64,000 nt of DNA from Polyangium fumosum (GTDB taxonomy: Bacteria; Myxococcota_A; Polyangia; Polyangiales; Polyangiaceae): positions 1-64,000 of the forward strand of contig NZ_SSMQ01000030.1 in NCBI RefSeq assembly GCF_005144585.1, read 5' to 3'. Made by a program: the position numbers and the translations under genes. Shown here one piece after another: positions 8,704-17,024 of this stretch; position 1 is the stretch's first letter, and the number at the start of each line of letters is the position of its first letter. The notes beneath the pieces were generated by a model. It ran no database searches, was not told the DNA's origin, and saw nothing but the letters and a program-made list of their open reading frames with translations.

Positions 8704-8837
8704 AAACACCGGCAAGCCGAGCGCGTCTTGACGAGTCTCGGCAGGACGACGACGTTCGACTAAGCTACCTTTCATGCGCTGTCCTGTCGCCAGTTACGTA
8801 GCGGCAGGGGCGGCTCGAAGGGCAACAAGAAGCGATC

Positions 8838-9347
8838 ATGGCCATCCGCACCATCCTGCATTATCCCGACCCTCGCCTTCGCCAGAAGGCGCTGCCGGTC
8901 GAGCGCATCACGCCCGAGATCGAGCGGCTCATCGACGACATGGCCGAGACCATGTACGCCGCGCCAGGCGTAGGGCTCGCGGCGACGCAGATCGGCGAGC
9001 CCCACCGGATCTTCATCATCGACATCGCCGCCGAAGACGAGCCAAGCAACCTGATGGTCTTCGTCAACCCGGAGATCCTGTCGAAGGTCGGCGAAGAGGT
9101 GGGCGCCGAGGGCTGTCTGTCCTTCCCCGGCGTGAGCGAGGAGATCAAGCGCGCAACCGAGGTCCGCGTGCGCGCCCAAGGTCGCGACGGCAAGACGTTC
9201 GAGCTGGCCGCCGACGGTCTGCTCGCAGTGGCCATCCAGCACGAGCACGATCACCTCGACGGCGTGCTGATGATCGATCGCGTGGGCATGCTGAAGAAGC
9301 GCATCATCCAGCGCAAGATGCAGAAGCGCGCCGACGCGACGAGCTGA
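8838..9347 (+). CDS. def: peptide deformylase
   Basis: Removes the N-formyl group from nascent polypeptides at the ribosome. At 169 residues it is the standard size. All three active-site motifs are intact: GVGLAATQIG at 44-53, EGCLS with metal ligand C93, and HEHDH at 135-139, which supplies the two His ligands and the catalytic Glu. ATG 8838 starts directly with the family-typical MAIRTILHYPDPRLR. Unusually it is not next to fmt; it lies 134 bp after the FHA gene and is followed by the second composite inverted-repeat element, so it is probably monocistronic. Function is certain by family; essentiality is inferred. Confidence 0.97.
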   Translation: MAIRTILHYPDPRLRQKALPVERITPEIERLIDDMAETMYAAPGVGLAATQIGEPHRIFIIDIAAEDEPSNLMVFVNPEILSKVGEEVGAEGCLSFPGVSEEIKRATEVRVRAQGRDGKTFELAADGLLAVAIQHEHDHLDGVLMIDRVGMLKKRIIQRKMQKRADATS

Positions 9348-9390
9348 CCCGCGCGTCGCCTTCCGTTTTATCTCGAATCATTGGAGGCGC

Positions 9391-9727
9391 GGAGCTGGGG
9401 CTTTGCCCCAGACCCCACCGGGGCTGTCCGCCCCTGGACCCGGACCAGCGAGGCGCTGGACCCAGGACGATGAACTGCGCGATGCGCAGTTCATCGAACA
9501 GCCGGGGTCAAGACGGGCGACGGCCCTGCCCGCGAAGACCGCGACGCGGACGCTTCGACTGGCTACGTGCCCGTCGCCAGCTTGAAACCCACGTCCGCGG
9601 TCTTGCCACCGGCCCGTTGGAAGAACTGCGCGGAGCGCAGTTCTTCCACCTTCGGTCCAGGCCGTGCCTGGTCCGGGTCGAGGGGCGGACAGCCCCCGCG
9701 GGGTCCGGGGCAGCGCCCCGGCGCGAC
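9391..9727. repeat. composite inverted-repeat element, copy 2
   Basis: Second copy of the 3411-3727 element, filling the gap between convergent def and ribD. The facing half-units again carry ggggctgtccgcccc (9420-9434) and its complement (9683 onward), with hairpins at 9468-9496 (13-bp stem, loop gat, arms identical in sequence to the right hairpin of copy 1) and 9619-9647 (13-bp stem, loop gga). The core is about 120 bp; a 16-base word at 9509-9524 is the exact complement of 3587-3602, so at least that part of the core is inverted relative to copy 1. The half-units create spurious ORFs with peptides such as KNCAERSSSTF and RGGQPPRG, which should not be annotated. Confidence 0.85.
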
Positions 9728-9737
9728 GCCTGCTGGC

Positions 9738-10868
9738 TCAACGAGGAAACGAGAGCGGCCCGCTGACGTATGCGTCGCGGCCGCAGAGTGCCCAGCGAGG
9801 ATCGACGATCCGCGGGGCCTCGCTTGGCGTGTCTGGGCCTGCCCAGTCGACGGCGCCGGGACGGCCGCGCGGCCCGAGCAGAATGGGTGCGATGAATGCG
9901 TGGAGCTCGTCTGCGAGGCGCGCTGCGAGCAGGCTGCCCGCGAGTTCTGCGCCGCCTTCTACGAGGATTGACACCACGCCCTGGGCTGCGAGGACGCGAA
10001 GCGCTGCCGACACCTCCACGCGGCCTTCCGCGGAGTTTGGCACGCGCAGCACCACGCAGCCTGCGTCGGCGAGTGCCTGCTCGTTCGCTCCGGAGGCGTC
10101 CTCGCCTGTGAGCACCCACGTTGGCACCTCGCGCGCGGTTTGCACGAGCCGGCTGTGCAGTGGCAAGCGCAGGTGCGTGTCGAACACTGCGCGTGTTGGG
10201 CAACGCCCTTGCTCGGCGAGCCCGGGCGTGCGCACCGTGAGGCGCGGATCGTCCGCGAGTGCCGTCCCGATGCCGACGCCGACGACGTCGTGTTGCGCGC
10301 GGAGCTCCTGCACCTTCGCGCGTGCCTCGGGGCCTGTGACCCACTTGGAGGCGCCGCTGCGGGTCGCGATGCGCCCGTCGAGCGAGAGCGCGAGCTTGAG
10401 CGACACGTAGGGCATGCCTGTCGTGATGAACTTCCCCCACGGCGCGATGAGCGCGCGCGCTTCGGCGCCTGCGACGCCGACGTCGACCGTGACGCCCGCT
10501 TCCGTGAGCCGCGCTGCGCCCCCGCCCTCGACGTTTGGGTTTGGATCAAGACAACCGATGACCACGCGGCGGATGCCCGCCCGCAGGATGTTGTCTACGC
10601 AGGGCGGCGTGCGGCCGTGGTGGTTGCAGGGCTCGAGCGTGACGAACAGCGTCCCGCCACGCGCGGCCTCGCCGGCGCGGCGCAGGGCTACGGTCTCGGC
10701 GTGTTCTTCCCCGGCGCGCACGTGGTACGACGTCGCGACGACCTCCCCGGCTTCGCTGACGACCGCGGCCCCGACCGGCGGATTCGGCGATGGCTGGGAC
10801 TTCCTCGCCTCCTCGAGCGCGAGGCGCATCGTGGTGAGATCGAAATCGGGGTCGGGGGCAGTGGTCAT
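9738..10868 (-). CDS. ribD: bifunctional riboflavin deaminase/reductase RibD
   Basis: Catalyses two consecutive riboflavin steps: deamination of the pyrimidinone and NADPH-dependent reduction of the ribosyl side chain. It has 376 residues, normal for the two-domain enzyme. The deaminase domain (about 8-150) has HAE at 56-58 and PCNHHGRTPPC, giving zinc ligands H56, C81 and C90. The reductase domain (about 155-370) shows KLALSLDGRIAT and SKWVTGPEAR. Start ATG 10868. It is last in the minus-strand fatty-acid cluster, 17 bp after nrdR, an arrangement (nrdR-ribD) frequent in proteobacteria. No ribE, ribA or ribH is seen here, and no FMN riboswitch was noticed. Confidence 0.96.
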   Translation of the reverse strand: MTTAPDPDFDLTTMRLALEEARKSQPSPNPPVGAAVVSEAGEVVATSYHVRAGEEHAETVALRRAGEAARGGTLFVTLEPCNHHGRTPPCVDNILRAGIRRVVIGCLDPNPNVEGGGAARLTEAGVTVDVGVAGAEARALIAPWGKFITTGMPYVSLKLALSLDGRIATRSGASKWVTGPEARAKVQELRAQHDVVGVGIGTALADDPRLTVRTPGLAEQGRCPTRAVFDTHLRLPLHSRLVQTAREVPTWVLTGEDASGANEQALADAGCVVLRVPNSAEGRVEVSAALRVLAAQGVVSILVEGGAELAGSLLAARLADELHAFIAPILLGPRGRPGAVDWAGPDTPSEAPRIVDPRWALCGRDAYVSGPLSFPR

Positions 10869-10885
10869 GGGTCAGCCCGGATCTA

Positions 10886-11347
10886 CTAGGGGCCCTTCGC
10901 CTTCACAAGCTTACCAAGCTCGCGGAGGAACTCGTCCACGTCCCGGAAGGAGCGGTAGACGCTGGCGAAACGGACGTAGGCGACCTCGTCGAGGTCGCGG
11001 AGGTGGTTCATCACCCGCTCGCCGAGCTCTGCGCTCGTCACCTCGCGCCGCTCGGACTCCTGCACCTCGCGCTCGATCGCGTCCACGACGACTTCCAGCC
11101 GGTCCACCGAGACGGGCCGCTTGTTGCAGGCGGTCCGGAGACCTCGCATCAGCTTGGCTCGATCGAATGGTTCACGCCGGCCGTCTTTTTTCACGACCGT
11201 CGGCAGGACGTCCTCGACGCGCTCGTACGTCGTGAATCGACGACCGCAGGCGGCGCACTCGCGACGTCGACGCACGACGTCACCCGAACCGGGCGCGCGG
11301 GACTCGACGACCTTGTCCTCGAGGTGCCCGCAGAACGGGCACCTCAT
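10886..11347 (-). CDS. nrdR: transcriptional repressor NrdR
   Basis: Represses ribonucleotide reductase genes in response to ATP/dATP. The 153-residue product has the N-terminal zinc ribbon with C3, C6, C31 and C34 (MRCPFC and CAACG), then [10 protein letters not shown] and an ATP-cone (about 49-139) beginning [16 protein letters not shown]. Length and order match the family exactly. It starts 3 bp after the fabF stop, so the two genes are probably translated from one mRNA, and ribD follows 17 bp later. NrdR boxes would be expected upstream of nrd genes, none of which is in this window. Confidence 0.97.
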   Translation of the reverse strand: MRCPFCGHLEDKVVESRAPGSGDVVRRRRECAACGRRFTTYERVEDVLPTVVKKDGRREPFDRAKLMRGLRTACNKRPVSVDRLEVVVDAIEREVQESERREVTSAELGERVMNHLRDLDEVAYVRFASVYRSFRDVDEFLRELGKLVKAKGP

Positions 11348-11350
11348 CGC

Positions 11351-12595
11351 CTAGCCCTCGAAGCGGGAGAACACGAGCGCAACGTTGGTGCCCCCGAACC
11401 CGAACGAGTTCGACATGACGTTCCGGAGACGGCGATCCCGCGCGACGAGCGGGACGCAGTCGAGCACGCACTCGGGATCCTGCTCCTCCAGGTTTGCCGT
11501 GGGAGGGACCTTGCCGTCGTGGAGTGCGAGCACGGAGAGAGCTGCCTCGACCGCGCCCGCGCCGCCGAGCAGGTGCCCGGTCACGGACTTCGTCGAGCTC
11601 ACCCAAAGCCCGTGCCCGGTCGCGTGCTCGCCGAACACTTTTACGATCGCGCGCGCCTCCTCGAGGTCGCCGTGCGGTGTCGAGGTGCCGTGCGCGTTGA
11701 TGTACTCGATGTCCGTTGGCGCGAGCTTCGCGTCCACGAGCGCTTGCTTCATCGCGCGCTGCGCGCCTTCGCCTTCTGGCGCGGGCTTCGTCAGGTGGTA
11801 CGCGTCGCACGTGGCGCCGTAGCCGGTTACCTCGCCGTAGATTTTCGCGCCGCGGCGCTTCGCGTGCGACAGCGACTCGAGCATGAGCGTCGCGGCGCCC
11901 TCGCCCATGACAAACCCGTCGCGGCCTTTGTCCCAGGGCCGGCTCGCCCGCGTGGGCTCGTCGTTGCGACGCGAGAGCGCGAACATCGCGCCGAAGCCCG
12001 CGGCGGCGAGGCCCGTGATCGTCGCCTCCGTGCCGCCTGCGACCATGAGGTGCGTGCGGCCGCGGCGGATCCACTCGAAGGCTTCGCCGATCGAGTGGGC
12101 GCTCGACGCGCACGCGCTCGTGTTGCAGTAGCTCGGCCCCTTGAGGTCGAGGGCCATCGCGACCTGGCCGGCGGCGAGGTTCGCGATGACCTGCGGGATG
12201 AAGTAGGGGCTGACCTTCGAGGGCCCCTTCTCAAGCAGCGTCTGCGCGTACTGGTACAGGTTCTCGAGCCCGCCGAGGCCGACGCCGATGAACGTACCGC
12301 ACGTCTCGCGCTCCTCGTCGGTGAACTCAATCCCCGCGTCCTTGAGGCAGAACTGCGAGGCCGCGACCGAGAGATGGGCGAAGCGGCCCATCTCGCGGAC
12401 CTTCTTCTTGGGGATGAAGTCTTCTGCGGCGAACCCCTTCACCTCGCCCGCGATGCGCGTCGAGTACTGCGACGCATCGAAGAGGGTGATGGGCCCGATC
12501 CCGGACTCGGCCGCGAGCACGGAGCGCCACGTCTCCACGGTGCCGATGCCGTTGGGGGTGACGAGACCGATGCCGGTGATGACGACGCGTTCCAT
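11351..12595 (-). CDS. fabF: 3-oxoacyl-ACP synthase II (FabF)
   Basis: Elongating condensing enzyme of type II fatty-acid synthesis, joining malonyl-ACP to acyl-ACP. The 414-residue product carries the complete Cys-His-His triad: C162 in NTSACASSAH, H302 in NAHGTSTPHGD and H341 in GHLLGGAGA. MERVVITGIGLVTPNG is a typical start at ATG 12595. It lies 55 bp after acpP, the classical acpP-fabF order. A myxobacterial polyketide KS would show broader neighbours (AT, KR modules), which are absent, so primary metabolism is the better reading. Confidence 0.97.
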   Translation of the reverse strand: MERVVITGIGLVTPNGIGTVETWRSVLAAESGIGPITLFDASQYSTRIAGEVKGFAAEDFIPKKKVREMGRFAHLSVAASQFCLKDAGIEFTDEERETCGTFIGVGLGGLENLYQYAQTLLEKGPSKVSPYFIPQVIANLAAGQVAMALDLKGPSYCNTSACASSAHSIGEAFEWIRRGRTHLMVAGGTEATITGLAAAGFGAMFALSRRNDEPTRASRPWDKGRDGFVMGEGAATLMLESLSHAKRRGAKIYGEVTGYGATCDAYHLTKPAPEGEGAQRAMKQALVDAKLAPTDIEYINAHGTSTPHGDLEEARAIVKVFGEHATGHGLWVSSTKSVTGHLLGGAGAVEAALSVLALHDGKVPPTANLEEQDPECVLDCVPLVARDRRLRNVMSNSFGFGGTNVALVFSRFEG

Positions 12596-12650
12596 ACTCG
12601 CTTCGCCCAGGATGGACCGGGGACGAGGCCCTCGCTAGGGCTCTCGGGCG

Positions 12651-12899
12651 CTACTTCTTGATGTGCGAATTGATGTAGTCGATCGCATCCTGCACGGACC
12701 GGATCTTCTCCGTGTCCTCGTCCGGGATGTCGATCTCGAAAGCCTCTTCGAAGGCGAGCACGAGCTCCACGAGGCCGAGCGAATCTGCGCCCAGGTCGTC
12801 GATGAACGTCGACTCGGGCTTGATGTCCTTCTCGTCGACGTCGAGCTGTTCCTTGATGATCCGTTTGACCTCGGCCGAGATGTCGCGACCTTCCGCCAT
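12651..12899 (-). CDS. acpP: acyl carrier protein
   Basis: Carries growing acyl chains on a phosphopantetheine arm. The 82-residue acidic protein has the attachment motif [11 protein letters not shown] with S40 as the modified serine; the more common DSLDTVEL has Gly in place of Asp after Leu here, a minor variation. Helix pattern and charge are typical. ATG 12899 is preceded by GGAGGAC. It sits between fabG and fabF as in many bacteria. Confidence 0.96.
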   Translation of the reverse strand: MAEGRDISAEVKRIIKEQLDVDEKDIKPESTFIDDLGADSLGLVELVLAFEEAFEIDIPDEDTEKIRSVQDAIDYINSHIKK

Positions 12900-12980
12900 G
12901 GCGTCCTCCGGGAAAAAGCGGTCCCCTCCTAACCCATCGTTCGAGCTTTTGCACCACCTTCGTGGCGTGCGAAACGCTTT

Positions 12981-13727
12981 TTACATGTACATGCCGCCGT
13001 TTACGCGGATGGTCTCGCCCGTGATGTAAGAAGCGGCATCCGAGCAGAGGAACACCACCGCGGCAGCGACCTCTTCCGGCTTTCCGGTGCGACCGAGCGG
13101 AATGGCCTTCAGCATGCCTTCCTTCACCTCGGCCCCGAGCGACGAGGTCATGTCGGTGTCGATGAAGCCGGGCGCGACCACGTTCACCGTGATGCTGCGC
13201 GAGGCGTACTCGCGCGCGAGCGTCTTCGAGAGGCCAAGGAGCGCGGCCTTCGACGCGGCGTAGACCGCCTGCCCGGCATTGCCCATCTCGCCGACGATGC
13301 TCGACAGGAAGACGATGCGGCCTGCGCGGGCGCGCATCATCGGCTTGATGACCGCGCGCGCGCAGCCGATCGCGCCCTTCACGTTCACCGCGAAGACGCG
13401 ATCGATCTCCTCTTCCTTCACGCGCAGGACGAGGTTGTCGACGGCGATGCCCGCGTTCGCCACGAGGATGTCGACGCGGCCGAGCCGCTTCGCCAGCGCC
13501 GCGATCGCCTCGTCGGTGGCCTGCATGTCGGCCACGTCGAAGCCGAGCGCCTCGGCCTTGCCGCCGCGCTCCTCGATCGCCTGCACGACGCGCCGCGCCT
13601 CTTCCTCGCCGCGCACGTAGTTGATGACGACGTGCGCGCCTTGTGCTGCGAGCGCCTCCGCCGTCGCGCGACCAATTCCTCGTGAAGCGCCCGTCACGAG
13701 CGCGACCTTGCCGCTCAGACCGAACAT
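12981..13727 (-). CDS. fabG: 3-oxoacyl-ACP reductase FabG
   Basis: NADPH-dependent ketoreductase of fatty-acid elongation, a short-chain dehydrogenase of 248 residues. The cofactor loop TGASRGIG is at 12-19, NAG at 91-93, and the catalytic S143-Y156-K160 set appears in LSSIVGEMG and YAASK. The C-terminus ends GGMYM, as is usual for FabG. ATG 13727 lies 3 bp after the fabD stop, so translation is probably coupled. Given the operon it should act in primary fatty-acid synthesis rather than in PHB or antibiotic metabolism. Confidence 0.96.
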   Translation of the reverse strand: MFGLSGKVALVTGASRGIGRATAEALAAQGAHVVINYVRGEEEARRVVQAIEERGGKAEALGFDVADMQATDEAIAALAKRLGRVDILVANAGIAVDNLVLRVKEEEIDRVFAVNVKGAIGCARAVIKPMMRARAGRIVFLSSIVGEMGNAGQAVYAASKAALLGLSKTLAREYASRSITVNVVAPGFIDTDMTSSLGAEVKEGMLKAIPLGRTGKPEEVAAAVVFLCSDAASYITGETIRVNGGMYM

Positions 13728-13730
13728 CTC

Positions 13731-14681
13731 TCAAGCCTCCAGGAATGCAGGCACCGCGTCGATCCCCGCCGGATCCGAGACGCTCAGCACCTTGATGGAT
13801 TTCGCGATTCGCTTCCCGAGCCCGGCGAGCACCTTGCCAGGTCCGAGCTCGAGCGCGTGCGTCACGCCCTCGGCCGCCATACGCTCGACCGAAGCGGACC
13901 AGAGGACCGCGCCGTCGATCTGCCGCAGCAAGAGCTCGGCGACCCGCCCGGGATCGACGTTCGGCGACGCGTCGACGTTGGCGATCACCGGGAACACGAG
14001 CGGATGGATCACGACGCGCTCGAGTGCAGGCGCGAGTGCGTCGCGCGCGCTCCGCATGAGCGCGCAGTGGAAGGGCGCGCTCACCTTCAGCGGCACGGCC
14101 TTGCCGCCGCGCGCGACCACGAGTTCCCCCGCGCGAGCGACCGCGTCCTTGTGCCCTGCGATCACCACTTGCCCCGGCGCGTTGTAGTTCGCCGGCGAAA
14201 CGATCTCCCCTGCGGCTGCCTCCTCGCAGATCGCCGCGATCGCATCGGCGTCGAGCCCCATGATCGCCGACATCGCCCCCTCCCCCGACGGCACCGCGGC
14301 CTGCATCGCGGAGCCGCGCAGGCGGCAGAGGCGCACGGCGTCTTCGAGCTCGATCGCGCCCGCGGCGCAGAGGGCGCTGTACTCGCCGAGCGAGTGCCCC
14401 GCGGCGAACACGGGCGGCGCTAAATCCGGGTGACGCTCGCGCAGCGCCGCTACGATCGCCGCGCTCGCCGCCACGATCGCGGGCTGCGTGTTCGCGGTAA
14501 GCGTGAGCTCCTCCATCGGGCCTTCGAAGCAGAGCTGGGAGAGCGGCTCGCCAAGCGCGGCGTCCGCACGCTCGAACGTGCGGCGCGCGGCCTCCGACGT
14601 CGCGGCGAGCTCCTTGCCCATGCCGACGAGCTGCGAGCCTTGACCAGGGAACAACCAGGCGACCTTCGTGCTTCGTTGCAT
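13731..14681 (-). CDS. fabD: malonyl-CoA:ACP transacylase FabD
   Basis: Loads malonyl groups onto ACP. The 316-residue protein shows the N-terminal LFPGQGSQ (10-17), the nucleophile elbow GHSLG with S97 and the catalytic H205 in PFHCALM. Residue R122 region (LCRLRG) supplies the malonate-binding arginine. Start ATG 14681. It is encoded between fabH (77 bp upstream on the minus strand) and fabG. It is not fused to other domains, so not part of a polyketide synthase. Confidence 0.96.
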   Translation of the reverse strand: MQRSTKVAWLFPGQGSQLVGMGKELAATSEAARRTFERADAALGEPLSQLCFEGPMEELTLTANTQPAIVAASAAIVAALRERHPDLAPPVFAAGHSLGEYSALCAAGAIELEDAVRLCRLRGSAMQAAVPSGEGAMSAIMGLDADAIAAICEEAAAGEIVSPANYNAPGQVVIAGHKDAVARAGELVVARGGKAVPLKVSAPFHCALMRSARDALAPALERVVIHPLVFPVIANVDASPNVDPGRVAELLLRQIDGAVLWSASVERMAAEGVTHALELGPGKVLAGLGKRIAKSIKVLSVSDPAGIDAVPAFLEA

Positions 14682-14758
14682 CGACGCGGACTCCGTGGTG
14701 CTACGTCGCGAAAGATATTTTTGTGGTCAAAGGATCGGCGGAGACGCGAAAAAACGCG

Positions 14759-15757
14759 TCACATCCGCACGAGGGCGGCGCCCCAGGAGATCCCGGCGCC
14801 GAGGGCGCACATGAGGACGTTTTGCCCGGGCTTGATGCGCCCGTCGCGCACGGCTTCGTCGAGCGCGATGGGGATCGAAGCGCTCGACGTGTTGCCGTAC
14901 TCCTGGATGTTGATGACGAACTTCTCCATCGGGAAGTTCAGCCGATCAGCGACCTGCGTGATGATGCGTAGGTTCGCCTGATGGGCGACGACCCAGTCGA
15001 GATCGGCGCTCGTCAGCCCGGAAGCTTTGAGGACCGCGGTCGACGCGCTCGTCAGGTTCTTGATGGCGGTCCGGAAGATCTCCTGCCCCATCATGTGGAC
15101 CTTGTTGCGCTTCTTCGCGAGGCCCTCCTCCGTGAGCGGCTCGGCGGTGCCACCGCCCGGAATCGTGAGCGCATGCGCGAGCGAGCCGTCGGTGAAGATC
15201 CTCGTGGCGAACAGGCCCCGGCCGTCTCCCTCCGAGGGCCCGAGCACGACCGCACCCGCGCCGTCCCCGAAGAGGACGCACGTCGTCCGATCCTGCCAGT
15301 CGAGCAGCCTCGAGAGCAGCTCGACGCCGACCACGAGGACGCAACGCGCCGCGCCGGTGGCGATGAACTGATCGGCGATGGTGAGCCCGTAGATGAACCC
15401 GGCGCACGCGGCCGACACGTCGAAGGCCGGGATGTTGTCGGCGCCGAGCTTCTGCTGCACGTGCACGGCGCACGCGGGCATGGGGCTGTCGCCGCTGATC
15501 GTCCCGACGATGATCATGTCGATGTCGGCGGCGTTGAGACCCGCCGACTCGAGGGCGCGCCGCGCGGCGGCCGCCGCCATGTCGCTCGTGTTCTCGTTGT
15601 CGGCCGCGATGTGCCGGCGCCGGATGCCGGTGCGCTCCGCGATCCAAGCATCGGACGTGTCGACGATCTTCTCGAGGTCGACGTTGGCGAGGACCTTCTC
15701 AGGGACGTAGTGGCCGGTCCCGAGGATGCGACTCTTCGGTGTGGGGAGCGCGCTCAT
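14759..15757 (-). CDS. fabH: 3-oxoacyl-ACP synthase III (FabH)
   Basis: Initiating condensing enzyme using acyl-CoA and malonyl-ACP. The 332-residue protein has the C-H-N triad: C118 in SAACAGFIYG, H259 in VVAHQAN and N289 in YGNTSSAS. The GDGAGAVVLG motif at about 165-173 is intact. In myxobacteria FabH often accepts branched primers (iso-fatty acids), but substrate choice cannot be read here. ATG 15757. The gene that normally precedes it, plsX, is missing; a 193-bp gap separates it from rpmF. Confidence 0.96.
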   Translation of the reverse strand: MSALPTPKSRILGTGHYVPEKVLANVDLEKIVDTSDAWIAERTGIRRRHIAADNENTSDMAAAAARRALESAGLNAADIDMIIVGTISGDSPMPACAVHVQQKLGADNIPAFDVSAACAGFIYGLTIADQFIATGAARCVLVVGVELLSRLLDWQDRTTCVLFGDGAGAVVLGPSEGDGRGLFATRIFTDGSLAHALTIPGGGTAEPLTEEGLAKKRNKVHMMGQEIFRTAIKNLTSASTAVLKASGLTSADLDWVVAHQANLRIITQVADRLNFPMEKFVINIQEYGNTSSASIPIALDEAVRDGRIKPGQNVLMCALGAGISWGAALVRM

Positions 15758-15950
15758 GGTGACAACGTAGCAGGGCGCCGAGGTGGCGCGTGTTCGAGCG
15801 ATGGACCAAGGCCTGTGCCTCCGCGAAATTCTTCACGGAGTGCCGAGATCCATACACGCACGTGATGTCCGGCGCGCGCCCATCTCGAAGCCTCGCCCAT
15901 CGTGGAGCGGGCGCCCTCCGAGACGGGCAGGCCGGGGAGATGCGGTGGAC

Positions 15951-16142
15951 TCAGGTGGTCGTGGCCTTGACGGCCTTCGCCTTGCGACCCTTGTAGAAAC
16001 CACAGGCGCCGCAGGCGCGGTGCGGAAGCGCCGCCTCACCGCAGTTCGGGCAGGCAACCACCTGCACCGGGGTGACCTTGTCGTGGTTCGCGCGCCGCAT
16101 GTCGCGCTTGCTCGGGGTGGTTTTCCTCTTCGGGACGGCCAC
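15951..16142 (-). CDS. rpmF: 50S ribosomal protein L32
   Basis: Small large-subunit ribosomal protein of 63 residues. MAVPKRKTTPSKRDMRRA is the family start, followed by a zinc ribbon with C31, C34, C44 and C47 (CPNC and CGAC), i.e. the zinc-binding C+ form. A Lys/Ala/Thr-rich tail follows. It starts 3 bp after the yceD stop, the conserved yceD-rpmF arrangement. It precedes the fatty-acid synthesis genes and is probably cotranscribed with them. Confidence 0.96.
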   Translation of the reverse strand: MAVPKRKTTPSKRDMRRANHDKVTPVQVVACPNCGEAALPHRACGACGFYKGRKAKAVKATTT

Positions 16143-16145
16143 GGG

Positions 16146-16871
16146 CTACTCCTTCTTCGTCTTCTTCTGCTGGGACGCGTCGGCGTTGCCGGACGCGGCT
16201 CCTTGATCATCGTTCGGCCCGCGCGAGCCGCTCGCCTTGGAGAGCACGGCGCGCAAAGCGCCGAGGGGCGCGAGCCTGGGGTCGATGGGCGGCTCGGCGC
16301 CACCCTCGACGGCCTCGGGGGAGGCGGGACGGATACCCGGACACGCCTCGGAGCACAAGGGGAAGATCGGCATCTCGAGCAGAATCGCCTCGCGGATGAA
16401 CCCGTCGAGCACGACCGTCTCACCGTCGTAGACGTCCACCTCCGCCTCGTCCGAGGAAAACTCGTACTCCGGCAGCTCCTTTTCCTTCGGCGCGCGCTTG
16501 CCCTTGCCCGTCTCGGTCTTCGGGCTTCCCTCCGCGGCCTTCTTCGCCTGCGCCGCCGCGCGCTTCTCGTCCGCCTTCTGCGCGAGCATGGCAGGCGCCG
16601 CCGGCTTGAGGAGGAGCGACATCTCCGCGTCGACGTCGATCTTCGTCGTCTCGAGGCAACGCGCGCACGGCGCCTGCAAGACAGCGTGGACGCGCCCGCG
16701 CACGACGATGTCGGCGCCGGAGCGAGAGAGCCGCCCCGAGACGTGCCCCACCTCGGCGCCACGCATCTCGCAGTCGCTGAGCTGCTCGTCGAGCCACGCG
16801 ACGGGCAGATCCGCCGCGATCGAGCGACCAGCGGCGTCGATGTCTCCGGCGGGAATGGCGAAGAGCGGCAT
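16146..16871 (-). CDS. yceD: YceD/DUF177 family protein
   Basis: A member of the DUF177 (YceD) family encoded just before rpmF in most bacteria; in E. coli and plants the family is linked to 23S rRNA maturation. The product has about 241 residues, longer than E. coli YceD (173) because of a Lys/Glu/Pro-rich insert at about 120-150 and an Asp/Gln/Lys-rich tail. Family signs are LPVAWLDEQLSD, CARCLE with a Cys pair and a second pair near the C-terminus (PLCSEACPG), suggesting metal binding. I chose ATG 16871 because CAAGGAA lies 6-7 bases upstream; in-frame starts at 16910 and 16943 are possible. Confidence 0.88.
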   Translation of the reverse strand: MPLFAIPAGDIDAAGRSIAADLPVAWLDEQLSDCEMRGAEVGHVSGRLSRSGADIVVRGRVHAVLQAPCARCLETTKIDVDAEMSLLLKPAAPAMLAQKADEKRAAAQAKKAAEGSPKTETGKGKRAPKEKELPEYEFSSDEAEVDVYDGETVVLDGFIREAILLEMPIFPLCSEACPGIRPASPEAVEGGAEPPIDPRLAPLGALRAVLSKASGSRGPNDDQGAASGNADASQQKKTKKE

Positions 16872-17024
16872 GATCGATTCCTTGAGCGAATGCGAAGTCG
16901 CGGCAGCCATGACGTTCGCCTCGGCCACGCGAGGCGGGAGCAACTAGCGCACGGCCGGGGTGCTCGCAAGCCGCCCGGCGCAGCTTCCATCGGCAAAGGC
17001 CATGGTAGGGTGCGCCCAGCACGC

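Noticed and set aside
9400-9735. ORFs within the composite repeat element
   Set aside because: The translated peptides recur in the other element copy and derive from the repeat; no independent coding signal.
12651-14758. Polyketide synthase cluster
   Set aside because: FabD, FabG, ACP, FabF and FabH are single-domain and in the standard primary fatty-acid order next to rpmF.
15783-17024. A very long plus-strand open frame continuing into the membrane protein gene
   Set aside because: It runs antisense to rpmF and yceD and is Arg-rich shadow coding; the real start is ATG 17025 where a hydrophobic helix follows.
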